Origin: Thermodesulfovibrionia bacterium
GTDB lineage: Bacteria > Nitrospirota > Thermodesulfovibrionia > UBA6902
Direction of reading: 5' to 3'
NCBI GenBank assembly: GCA_947258735.1
Contig: CAMYJJ010000155.1
Location: 1 to 6,978 of the forward strand
Length of the DNA stretch: 6,978 bases
Part shown: piece by piece, positions 1-5,717 of the stretch
Layout: every line of letters begins with the position of its first letter
How positions within the stretch are numbered: position 1 is the first letter of the stretch
The notes under the pieces: model-generated
Told to the model about the DNA's origin: nothing
Database searches by the model: none
The model's input: the letters and a program-made list of their open reading frames with translations, nothing else
Made by a program: the position numbers and the translations under genes

Positions 1-305
1 ATACCCGCTTTCTTGTGATTGCAGAGGAGTCCCCCGGTAAGACCGGCAGGGATAAAACCTCAATCATGCTGTCCCTCAAGGACAAACCCGGGGCATTGTA
101 TTTAATGCTCAGACCCTTTGCACGGCATAAAATAAACCTTACCAAAATCGAATCAAGACCTTCGCGAAGAAGGGCCTGGGAATACCTGTTTTTTGTAGAT
201 ATGGCAGGCCATATAGAAGACAAGGAAGTCAATAAGGCAATTAAGGACCTTTCAAAGGAATGTCTCTTCCTCAAGGTCCTCGGGTCCTATCCATCTGCTG
301 ATTAA
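1..305 (+). CDS. pheA: Prephenate dehydratase, C-terminal part (5' end outside window)
   Basis: This enzyme converts prephenate to phenylpyruvate in phenylalanine synthesis, in the cytoplasm. Only the last 100 codons are present, read from position 3 without a start. The fragment opens with TRFLVI; the Thr-Arg-Phe motif is the conserved active-site signature of the dehydratase domain. After a short linker an ACT regulatory domain follows (about fragment residues 18-96), with the GALY (30-33) and ESRP (50-53) motifs that in this family form the phenylalanine-binding site, so feedback inhibition by Phe is expected. Stop TAA is at 303-305. The GTG at 15 is internal to the TRF motif and is not a gene start. 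Whether the missing N-terminus has a chorismate mutase domain, as in many P-proteins, cannot be seen. Family identity is secure. Confidence 0.95.
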   Translation, partial: TRFLVIAEESPGKTGRDKTSIMLSLKDKPGALYLMLRPFARHKINLTKIESRPSRRRAWEYLFFVDMAGHIEDKEVNKAIKDLSKECLFLKVLGSYPSAD

Positions 306-316
306 ATGTTTATTAA

Positions 317-423
317 TCCACAGATTTCACAGATTAAACAAATGAGCAGATGAATCATGTTTAAATTATCAGGATTCTCAAATCGACATAATTTCAATCT
401 GTATCATCTGAGTAATCTGCGGA
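317..423. repeat. Interspersed-type repeat with inverted ends and 9-nt internal period
   Basis: The spacer between pheA and hisC is almost filled by a repeat-like element. Its left end (317-335) and right end (405-423) are inverted copies matching at 15 of 19 positions. The left end contains CACAGATT twice (319 and 328), 9 nt apart. The right end contains AATCTG, CATCTG and AATCTG at 396, 405 and 414, again with a 9-nt step. The middle is AT-rich and unstructured by eye. The right end stops 10 nt before the hisC start, and its terminal GCGGA is the only Shine-Dalgarno-like stretch there. The family assignment (dispersed intergenic repeat or MITE-like element) is an inference from structure; copies elsewhere in the genome cannot be checked here. 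Confidence 0.6.
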
Positions 424-433
424 CATATCGTAA

Positions 434-1510
434 ATGATTAACATCCCTGAACATATAAACAGCATACAGCCTTACGTACCGGGCAAACCGGTTGAGGAGC
501 TCGAGAGAGAACTGGGTATTTCCGGATCAGTAAAGCTTGCGTCCAATGAGAACCCGCTTGGGCCGTCACCACTGGCGATAAAAGCCATGCGCTCGGGACT
601 GAAAGAATTAAACAGGTATCCTGATGGAAGCTGTTACTACCTGAGAGGAGTTTTGTCAGAAAAACTACCGGTCAGTGCTGATCAGCTTATATTTGGTAAT
701 GGCTCAAACGAAATCATAGAGCTTGCAGTGAGAACGTATATGTGCCCCGGCGATGAAGCAATTATGGCCCATCCTTCCTTTGTCGTCTACTCAATGATTG
801 TTCAGGCCGCTCAAGGGAATAACATAGTTGTCCCGCTCAAAGACTGGCGTCACGACCTTGAGGCAATGGCCTCTCAGATCACAGACAGGACAAAATTGAT
901 TTTTATAGCAAATCCGAACAATCCTACCGGCACCATAAATACAAAGGAAGAAATGGACCTCTTCATGAAAAAAATTCCTGAGGGGGTACTGGTCATTGTT
1001 GATGAGGCCTATTATGAGTACGTTGAATCAGAAACATATGCCGACAGCTCAACATACCTTCAGGACAACAGGGACATTCTTGTACTCAGGACTTTTTCAA
1101 AAATATATGGACTGGCTGGACTGAGAATCGGATATGGGATTGCAAAAACTGCAATAACTGAGGCGATGAACAGGGTGCGTCAACCTTTCAATGTGAATTC
1201 AATGGCCCAGGCTGCTGCAATTGAAGCGTTAAAAGATGAGGACCATACAAACAGGGTTAAACAGCTCAACATCAGGGGCAAAAAGTTCCTCTACAGGGAA
1301 CTCGATACGTTGGGGCTGTCTTATATTCCGTCAGAAGCAAATTTCATATATATCATGTTTAATGAAGACGTGTCCGGCAGCATATATGAGAACATGCTCA
1401 GGCAGGGCGTTATTGTCAGGCCCATGGGACCACGGGCGCTGCGTATTACAACGGGACTTCAGGGTGAAAATAAAAAGCTGATCAAGGCATTGGGAAAAGC
1501 CATTGTATAG
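434..1510 (+). CDS. hisC: Histidinol-phosphate / aromatic aminotransferase (PLP fold type I)
   Basis: This is a pyridoxal-phosphate aminotransferase of 358 residues, the usual HisC length. HisC transfers an amino group from glutamate to imidazole acetol-phosphate in histidine synthesis; some HisC proteins also transaminate phenylpyruvate and 4-hydroxyphenylpyruvate. Motifs in order: SNENP (37-41), YPDGS (62-66), FGNGSNE (87-93), PNNPTG (161-166), VDEAYYEY (189-196), SKIYGLAGLR with the presumed Schiff-base lysine K223 (222-231), and ALRIT (335-339), whose R337 is the expected substrate-carboxylate-binding arginine. It starts at ATG 434, which fits the family N-terminus, although the ribosome binding site is weak (GCGGA, ending 10 nt upstream). 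It lies between pheA and tyrA, so a Phe/Tyr transaminase role is plausible; substrate preference cannot be read from the sequence. An HisC-like aromatic aminotransferase is the main alternative name. Confidence 0.9.
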   Translation: MINIPEHINSIQPYVPGKPVEELERELGISGSVKLASNENPLGPSPLAIKAMRSGLKELNRYPDGSCYYLRGVLSEKLPVSADQLIFGNGSNEIIELAVRTYMCPGDEAIMAHPSFVVYSMIVQAAQGNNIVVPLKDWRHDLEAMASQITDRTKLIFIANPNNPTGTINTKEEMDLFMKKIPEGVLVIVDEAYYEYVESETYADSSTYLQDNRDILVLRTFSKIYGLAGLRIGYGIAKTAITEAMNRVRQPFNVNSMAQAAAIEALKDEDHTNRVKQLNIRGKKFLYRELDTLGLSYIPSEANFIYIMFNEDVSGSIYENMLRQGVIVRPMGPRALRITTGLQGENKKLIKALGKAIV

Positions 1511-1540
1511 GCTCTGTGAATAAATTGCAATTTTTTAACC

Positions 1541-1627
1541 CTGTCACGCCCTATGCCTGCCCCCGGCAGTCAGTAAGCAGGGGCTTTATCGGGCCTGCCT
1601 GCGGCAGGCAGGCTGCCGGAATGACAG
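1541..1627. repeat. GC-rich palindromic intergenic repeat
   Basis: The element is bounded by CTGTCA (1541-1546) and TGACAG (1622-1627). The outer 21 nt on each side are inverted copies matching at about 15 positions. Inside lie a small perfect hairpin, CTGCC-CCC-GGCAG (1557-1569), and a perfect 10-bp palindrome with a single central base (1593-1613, arms GCCTGCCTGC and GCAGGCAGGC). It is more GC-rich than the flanking genes and sits between hisC and tyrA. The structure fits a dispersed non-coding palindromic repeat. A reading frame happens to stay open across it (1516-1734), but its translation resembles no protein family I recognise. Confidence 0.65.
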
Positions 1628-1653
1628 ATAAACAAATTGAGCTTATATCCGGA

Positions 1654-1665
1654 CATTACGTAATG
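1654..1665. other. 12-bp perfect palindrome upstream of tyrA
   Basis: CATTACGTAATG is perfectly self-complementary and lies 92 nt before the tyrA start. The flanking bases G1652 and C1667 also pair, beyond one mismatch. A palindrome of this size could be a dimeric repressor site, but nothing shows a regulator. It may also be chance or part of the adjacent repeat region. Confidence 0.3.
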
Positions 1666-1757
1666 CCATGCTCCGCGATTGCTGCGGCTGTTTTTTTATC
1701 CGCTGATTCATTATACTTATTGTCTGATTTTTAAGGTAATGTAAACAGATACATATC

Positions 1758-2612
1758 ATGACCATTCATAAAATAGCAATCATCGGACTGGGCCTTATCG
1801 GCGGATCACTTGCTCTTGCCTTAAAACAGTCAAAATTTAAGGGGGAGATTACCGGTATCGGCAGGCGTCAGGACAATCTGATCAGGGCCAGGAAGATGGG
1901 AATGATAGATACCTTTACCACGAACCACTCAGACGGTGTGCGTGACGCTGATCTGGTTGTTCTGGCATCTCCCATCGGTCAGTTTGAAGAGATTGCCCTT
2001 ACTATTAAAAACAGTCTCAAATCAGGAGTTATAGTGACTGATGTGGGCAGCGTCAAGTCAGGCATCATCAATAAACTTGATGCACTAATGCCCGAGGGCG
2101 TGAGCTTTGTAGGCGCCCATCCGATCGCGGGCAAGGAATGTTCTGGCATAGATGCATCAAGCGGAGACCTGTTTAAAAATGCAAAATGCATTATAACCCC
2201 AAGCCCTGGTAGTCCTGACCATGCGATCGATGAAGTAATAAAATTATGGGAATCGGTCGGGTCTGTTATTCTTCATATGAGCCCGGAAGAGCATGACCTG
2301 ATCTTTGCGTCAGTCAGCCATCTGCCTCATGTAATTGCCTATGCCACAGTCAACACGATCATGGAAGTTAATCCTCATATTTTACATATCGGTGGAACAG
2401 GGTTGAAGGACATGACCAGGATCGCGTTGAGCCGGGCAGACCTCTGGCGGGATATATGTGCATTTAATAAAGATGATCTGCTAACGGTCCTGAAAAACTT
2501 CTCCTCATCGATTTCAAACATGATAGATCTCTTTGAACAGTCAGACTGGGCAGGTCTGGAAAAAGAATTCAAAAGGGCCCAGGAGGCAAGAAAGCTCATT
2601 GAGTCAGATTAA
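1758..2612 (+). CDS. tyrA: Prephenate dehydrogenase (NAD-type, no ACT domain)
   Basis: TyrA oxidatively decarboxylates prephenate to 4-hydroxyphenylpyruvate, the committed tyrosine step, using NAD(P)+. The 284 residues form an N-terminal Rossmann domain with the dinucleotide loop GLGLIGGS (10-17) and a C-terminal helical dimerisation domain. Family motifs visible are DVGSVK (95-100), GAHPIAGKE (119-127) with the presumed catalytic H121, SHLPH (187-191) and GLKDMTRIA (215-223), whose R221 corresponds to the prephenate-carboxylate-binding arginine. The length ends with the catalytic core, so there is no C-terminal ACT domain and no fused chorismate mutase. The ATG at 1758 places the glycine loop at the normal distance from the N-terminus; no convincing Shine-Dalgarno sequence precedes it. 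The 3' end overlaps aroA by 14 nt, suggesting translational coupling. Cofactor choice (NAD or NADP) is not certain; GRR follows the second strand at 35-37. Confidence 0.94.
   Translation: MTIHKIAIIGLGLIGGSLALALKQSKFKGEITGIGRRQDNLIRARKMGMIDTFTTNHSDGVRDADLVVLASPIGQFEEIALTIKNSLKSGVIVTDVGSVKSGIINKLDALMPEGVSFVGAHPIAGKECSGIDASSGDLFKNAKCIITPSPGSPDHAIDEVIKLWESVGSVILHMSPEEHDLIFASVSHLPHVIAYATVNTIMEVNPHILHIGGTGLKDMTRIALSRADLWRDICAFNKDDLLTVLKNFSSSISNMIDLFEQSDWAGLEKEFKRAQEARKLIESD
2581..2586 (+). promoter_or_regulatory. Shine-Dalgarno AGGAGG for aroA, inside tyrA
   Basis: A full AGGAGG lies within the tyrA coding sequence, 12 nt before the TTG at 2599. It is the only strong ribosome binding site near the aroA N-terminus and supports TTG 2599 over the upstream in-frame TTG at 2533. 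Confidence 0.6.
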
Positions 2613-3888
2613 AACAAGCCACAGGGGCCCTTTACATGGCGAGATAACGCCTCCTTCTGATAAATCAATTTCCCATCGTTCGATAATGTTTGCTTCTCTT
2701 GCAGAAGGGGAAAGCACTATCACCAATTTCCTTCAGGCTGAAGACCCTGTAAGAACGTTGAAAGCGTTCCGCCAGATGGGTATTGATATCAGCAATGCAG
2801 ATAACAATAGTATAACTGTTAAAGGGAGGGGGTTACATGGGCTCTCCGCTCCTGGGGATATAATAGACTGCGGAAACTCGGGTACAACCATGAGGCTGAT
2901 GAGCGGTCTGCTTTCAGCACAGCCCTTTTCTTCCGTGTTAACAGGAGACGAATTTCTTCAGAAGCGGCCCATGGGCCGTATCATTAAGCCCCTTTCAGAC
3001 ATGGGGGCCAATATCATCTCGACAGAAGGGGGCTTTCCGCCTCTTCATATAAAAGGATCGCCTCTGCGGCCTGTTCAATACAACTCACCTATCGCCAGCG
3101 CGCAGGTAAAGTCTGCGATTCTTCTAGCAGGTCTGTTCTGTAAAGGCACGACATCTGTTACTGAGCCCGGAAAGTCACGCGACCATACAGAACGAATGCT
3201 TAAAGCCTGCGGGGCAGATATTAGCATACACGGTCTGAAAGTAAGTATACAGGGAGGAAATCAGCTGACTCCTTTTGACATTACTGTCCCGGGAGATCTT
3301 TCATCAGCAGCTTTCTTTATCGTTGCTGCACTGATCGTACCCGACTCGGAAATAACGGTAAGAAATGTAGGTATAAATCCGACCAGAACAGGTATAATTG
3401 ACATCCTTCAGAGAATGGGAGGAGATATTTTGATCCGAAATGAACATGACGTTTCCGGAGAACCCGTTGCTGATATTCAGGTACGTCATTCAGGGCTTTC
3501 CGGAACAGACATCGGTAAAGACCTCATTCTCAGAGCAATTGATGAGTTCCCTGTTATTTGTGTTGCGTCGGCTATGGCCAAAGGTACGACGACAATATCC
3601 GGAGCAGCAGAGTTGAGGGTCAAGGAGTCTGACAGGATTGCCTCGATCTCAACAGAACTGAGGAAGATGGGTATCCATGTTGAGGAGTTTGAGGATGGAT
3701 GTGCCATTACCGGGGAAGACGCAATACATCCTGCTGCAGTCCAGAGCCATGGCGATCACAGGATAGCGATGTCCATGGCAATCGCAGGCCTGACAGGCAG
3801 GGGAGAAACAACTGTTGAGGACACCGAATGTGTCAATACTTCTTTTCCTGGTTTTACGGATCTGCTGGATAACCTGTATTGTTCCTGA
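2599..3888 (+). CDS. aroA: 3-phosphoshikimate 1-carboxyvinyltransferase (EPSP synthase)
   Basis: This enzyme joins phosphoenolpyruvate to shikimate-3-phosphate, giving EPSP, the precursor of chorismate. From TTG 2599 the protein has 429 residues, a normal length, and its substrate-binding DKSISHR falls at 21-27, so K22 and R27 coincide in number with those of E. coli AroA; this decides the start. Other motifs are NSGTTMRL (93-100), SAQVK (167-171), NPTR (260-263), DEFP with catalytic D315 (315-318), VKESDRI (341-347) and GDHRIAM (385-391). The DKS, SAQxK and NxTR signatures resemble the class II (CP4/Bacillus-like) enzymes. However, the glycine in NSGT (G95, equivalent to E. coli G96) is kept where CP4 has alanine, so glyphosate behaviour cannot be predicted. 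It overlaps tyrA by 14 nt in another frame. No second start codon matches better. Confidence 0.95.
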   Translation: MSQIKTSHRGPLHGEITPPSDKSISHRSIMFASLAEGESTITNFLQAEDPVRTLKAFRQMGIDISNADNNSITVKGRGLHGLSAPGDIIDCGNSGTTMRLMSGLLSAQPFSSVLTGDEFLQKRPMGRIIKPLSDMGANIISTEGGFPPLHIKGSPLRPVQYNSPIASAQVKSAILLAGLFCKGTTSVTEPGKSRDHTERMLKACGADISIHGLKVSIQGGNQLTPFDITVPGDLSSAAFFIVAALIVPDSEITVRNVGINPTRTGIIDILQRMGGDILIRNEHDVSGEPVADIQVRHSGLSGTDIGKDLILRAIDEFPVICVASAMAKGTTTISGAAELRVKESDRIASISTELRKMGIHVEEFEDGCAITGEDAIHPAAVQSHGDHRIAMSMAIAGLTGRGETTVEDTECVNTSFPGFTDLLDNLYCS

Positions 3889-3988
3889 CACCTTATGACA
3901 TACGGCAAGATTAGTTGCTGAAAGGTTTAATAATAACCTGCCTTGACATAGACAGTTTAATGAGTTACTGCTGCGGATTCAGTTATTT

Positions 3989-4060
3989 GTCACCCTGAAC
4001 TTGTTTCAGGGTCTCATGACTTATTATTTTCTTGAGATTCTGAAACAAGTTCAGAATGAC
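3989..4060. repeat. REPIN-like inverted pair of small hairpins upstream of cmk
   Basis: Two 27-nt arms (3989-4015 and 4034-4060) are inverted copies, identical at 23 of 27 positions, separated by 18 nt. Each arm is itself GTCA followed by a 19-nt hairpin: CCCTGAA-CTTGT-TTCAGGG at 3993-4011, and TTCTGAA-ACAAG-TTCAGAA at 4038-4056. Both have perfect 7-bp stems and 5-nt loops. The four differences between the arms are two base pairs of this small stem, changed together (C-G to T-A twice). The layout, a conserved tetranucleotide outside each hairpin with two hairpins head to head, matches REP doublets (REPINs) known to be mobilised by RAYT transposases. The REPIN assignment is an inference; no transposase gene lies in the window. 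Confidence 0.75.
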
Positions 4061-4090
4061 TTAAAGGAATTTTGGCTTTCTGTACTTAAT

Positions 4091-4735
4091 ATGAAAAACG
4101 TCATAACCATAGACGGACCGTCTGGTTCAGGTAAGGGAACCATAGCAAGGCTCCTTGCAAAAAAGCTGGGGTACAGCTACCTGGATACAGGCGCTTTATA
4201 CAGGGCCGTTGCCTGGAAAGCTGCACAGGAGAACATCGATATCAACAATGAGGACGCCCTTAATACTATTCTTACGAACGTCAGGATTTCCTTTGAAGGT
4301 GAGCGGGTTATGGTAGATGGACAGGACATTTCATCTGAAATCAGGACAGGTGAGATCGGAGAACTGAGTTCACGCGTTTCTGCAATCCCTTCGGTAAGAT
4401 CAGCCCTGTTTAATATTCAGAGAGAAATGTGTCTTCAGGGCAGGGTAGTAATCGAGGGAAGAGACACAGGCACAACAATTGTTCCTGAATCAGAAAATAA
4501 ATTTTATCTCGACGCAGACGTCAAAGAGAGGGCCAGACGGCGGTTTGAGGAGCTTACGATAAAAGACCCTGATATGACGATGGAAAAGACAATTGAAGAT
4601 ATTAAGAAAAGAGATGGACGGGACTCTTCCCGGGAATGTTCGCCATTAACGAAAACCGATGATATGGTATATGTTGATTCAACATGCATGACAATTGATG
4701 AAGTCGTCTCATTTATTAAAAACAATTTAACGTAA
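4091..4735 (+). CDS. cmk: Cytidylate kinase
   Basis: Cmk phosphorylates CMP and dCMP to the diphosphates using ATP, in the cytoplasm. From ATG 4091 the protein has 214 residues. Visible motifs are the P-loop GPSGSGKGT (9-17), LDTGALYR (31-38) of the CMP-binding region, R103 in SVRSAL, EGRDTG (122-127) with R124 and D125 equivalent to the CMP-contacting pair of E. coli Cmk, the lid-region arginines ERARRR (146-151), and DSSRECSPL (178-186). The family normally has the form EGRDIGT here; T126 is a mild variation. ATG 4091 was chosen because it puts the P-loop at residue 9, as in the family. Codons upstream stay open into the repeat to position 4001 but encode no conserved residues. The Shine-Dalgarno sequence is poor: AAAGGA lies more than 20 nt upstream. 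plsC follows 22 nt later, so the two are probably co-transcribed. Confidence 0.95.
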   Translation: MKNVITIDGPSGSGKGTIARLLAKKLGYSYLDTGALYRAVAWKAAQENIDINNEDALNTILTNVRISFEGERVMVDGQDISSEIRTGEIGELSSRVSAIPSVRSALFNIQREMCLQGRVVIEGRDTGTTIVPESENKFYLDADVKERARRRFEELTIKDPDMTMEKTIEDIKKRDGRDSSRECSPLTKTDDMVYVDSTCMTIDEVVSFIKNNLT

Positions 4736-4757
4736 TCCGTATAAAGCAGGTAACGCA

Positions 4758-5393
4758 ATGGATATGGCATACAATATACTGTACCGGCTGATCCAGCTGA
4801 CCATAAAAATTGTTCTTAAAATAAATGGATCACTTACGGTATATGGCAGGGAAAACATACCGGAAAAAGGCGGTGTTATCGTTGCCTCCAATCATATCAG
4901 TTATCTGGACCCTCCACTGGTAGGTGCTGTCCTGCCTAGAATTGCCACCTTTATGGCGAGGAAGGGTCTGTTTGATGTTCCGGTGCTGAAATGGATGATA
5001 AGCCGGGCCGCCTATCCTGTTGACAGGGACAACCCTAAGCCGTCATCAATCAAGGACACAGTGAGACGGTTGAAAAAGGGAGAGGTGATCGTCCTCTTCC
5101 CCGAGGGAAAGCGGAGTGAAGACGGCAGGCTCCAGGAAGCAAAGCGCGGAGTAGATGTTATTGCAAAACTCAGCAAGGCCGCAATAGTCCCGACATTGCT
5201 TGTCGGATCGAATAACGCCCTGCCTCCCAAGGCAAAATGGCTCAAAAGGGCTGACGTATCAGTCGTATTTGGTAAGCCCATTTATTATTCTGATTCAGCA
5301 GGCCCCAATGGTCAGGCTCAGAACAATGTGGGCAAGACAATCATGAATTCCATAGGAGAGTTGAAAAAGGATTTTGAAGATAAACATGCGTGA
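4758..5393 (+). CDS. plsC: 1-acyl-sn-glycerol-3-phosphate acyltransferase family protein
   Basis: Members of the PlsC/LPLAT family acylate lysophosphatidic acid to phosphatidic acid at the cytoplasmic membrane. The 211 residues contain the family blocks in order: motif I NHISYLD (45-51) with the catalytic H46 and D51, motif II around AYPVDRD (85-91), motif III FPEGKRS (114-120), which binds the glycerol phosphate, and motif IV IVPTLLVG (143-150). The N-terminal segment (about 4-22) is hydrophobic with spaced lysines and suits peripheral membrane attachment rather than a clear transmembrane helix. ATG 4758 is preceded by AGG 7 nt upstream; the ATG at 4764 is a possible alternative. It follows cmk by 22 nt. 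The acceptor could be another lysolipid, since this family is broad, but the motifs and housekeeping context favour plsC. Confidence 0.88.
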   Translation: MDMAYNILYRLIQLTIKIVLKINGSLTVYGRENIPEKGGVIVASNHISYLDPPLVGAVLPRIATFMARKGLFDVPVLKWMISRAAYPVDRDNPKPSSIKDTVRRLKKGEVIVLFPEGKRSEDGRLQEAKRGVDVIAKLSKAAIVPTLLVGSNNALPPKAKWLKRADVSVVFGKPIYYSDSAGPNGQAQNNVGKTIMNSIGELKKDFEDKHA

Positions 5394-5540
5394 GAGAAGC
5401 AACAGCATGCATCACCGTGTATTCAATACGTTTTACAGCAGGCCGGCTTCACGTTATCCATTTTACGTATTATGAAGGCTATCAACGTTCTTGAATATTA
5501 TGTTAATTATGTACACACCTGGTTTAATTATTATGTATAT

Positions 5541-5569
5541 ATGATTTATCAATGAAAATAAAGTATAAT
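5541..5569 (+). promoter_or_regulatory. Candidate sigma-70-type promoter of rpsA
   Basis: A perfect -10 hexamer TATAAT (5564-5569) lies 17 nt downstream of ATGATT (5541-5546), which matches the -35 consensus at only three positions. The sequence upstream is AT-rich, as expected of an UP-like region of a strongly expressed ribosomal protein gene. Transcription would begin near 5576, at the TGACGTCA palindrome, giving a leader of about 140 nt. No extended -10 is present. Confidence 0.5.
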
Positions 5570-5641
5570 GGTATTGACGTCATCCGTCACAGATAGGAAA
5601 AATATCTGATTTTATGTTAAATTTTCTATCACCATGCAGTA

Positions 5642-5672
5642 ACTTCGTCATTTGCTGACGAGGTATATTTTT
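5642..5672 (+). terminator. Leader hairpin with U-tract (attenuator- or terminator-like)
   Basis: A 9-bp stem with one T-G wobble (5642-5650 with 5656-5664) encloses a 5-nt loop and is followed by ATATTTTT. The core is CGTCA-TTTGC-TGACG. It sits about 45 nt before the rpsA start and downstream of the promoter candidate. It could therefore be a leaky terminator in the leader, an end point for the upstream plsC transcript, or a structure for S1 autoregulation. Only four of the nine pairs are G-C, so strong termination is not assured. Confidence 0.4.
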
Positions 5673-5694
5673 GAAGCAGCAAAGAAATTCTTTC

Positions 5695-5701
5695 AGGAGG
5701 G
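5695..5701 (+). promoter_or_regulatory. Strong but distant Shine-Dalgarno of rpsA
   Basis: AGGAGGG is nearly full anti-16S complement, but 16 nt of A/T-only sequence separate it from ATG 5718, longer than the usual 5-9 nt. A stop codon (TAA at 5706) blocks any earlier start in this frame except ATT 5715 or TTA 5712. The long spacing is therefore real unless a non-standard ATT start is used. Confidence 0.6.
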
Positions 5702-5717
5702 AATATAAAATTTAATT

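Larger units (their letters stand above)
5394..5717. other. AT-rich spacer between plsC and rpsA (rpsA upstream region)
   Basis: These 324 nt hold no convincing gene. The first part has small inverted repeats: the palindrome GTATT-C-AATAC (5419-5429), and AATACGT (5425-5431) matched by ACGTATT (5465-5471); no T-run follows, so they are not an obvious terminator. From about 5490 the sequence becomes very AT-rich and contains near-identical TTAATTATG and TTAATTATTATG stretches (5503 and 5524). A promoter candidate, a hairpin with a T-run and a strong Shine-Dalgarno sequence follow. The pentamer TGACG or its complement CGTCA occurs at 5575, 5578, 5585, 5646 and 5656. In some related clusters ispH occupies this position; no ispH remnant is recognisable here. 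Confidence 0.6.

Noticed and set aside
1673..1697. Possible terminator: CCGC/GCGG stem and seven Ts between hisC and tyrA
   Set aside because: The stem is only 4 bp with a 7-nt loop and three bases separate it from the T-run; too weak to call.
1712..1717. TATACT as a -10 box for tyrA
   Set aside because: No -35-like hexamer at a suitable distance.
1516..1734. 72-codon reading frame between hisC and tyrA
   Set aside because: It runs through the palindromic repeat, has no ribosome binding site, and its translation is Cys/Pro/Gly-rich repeat sequence resembling no family.
2533..2598. Longer aroA start at TTG 2533
   Set aside because: No Shine-Dalgarno sequence precedes it and the extension is out-of-frame tyrA sequence; TTG 2599 gives the standard position of the DKS motif.
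3943..3948. Perfect -35 hexamer TTGACA upstream of cmk
   Set aside because: No acceptable -10 hexamer lies 15-18 nt downstream; the best has three matches. Not enough for a promoter call.
4001..4090. Longer cmk start at TTG 4001 or ATG 4016
   Set aside because: The added residues come from the repeat and precede the family N-terminus; ATG 4091 puts the P-loop at the usual residue 9.
5386..5475. Short 29-codon frame overlapping the plsC stop
   Set aside because: No ribosome binding site of note and no recognisable protein; likely chance.
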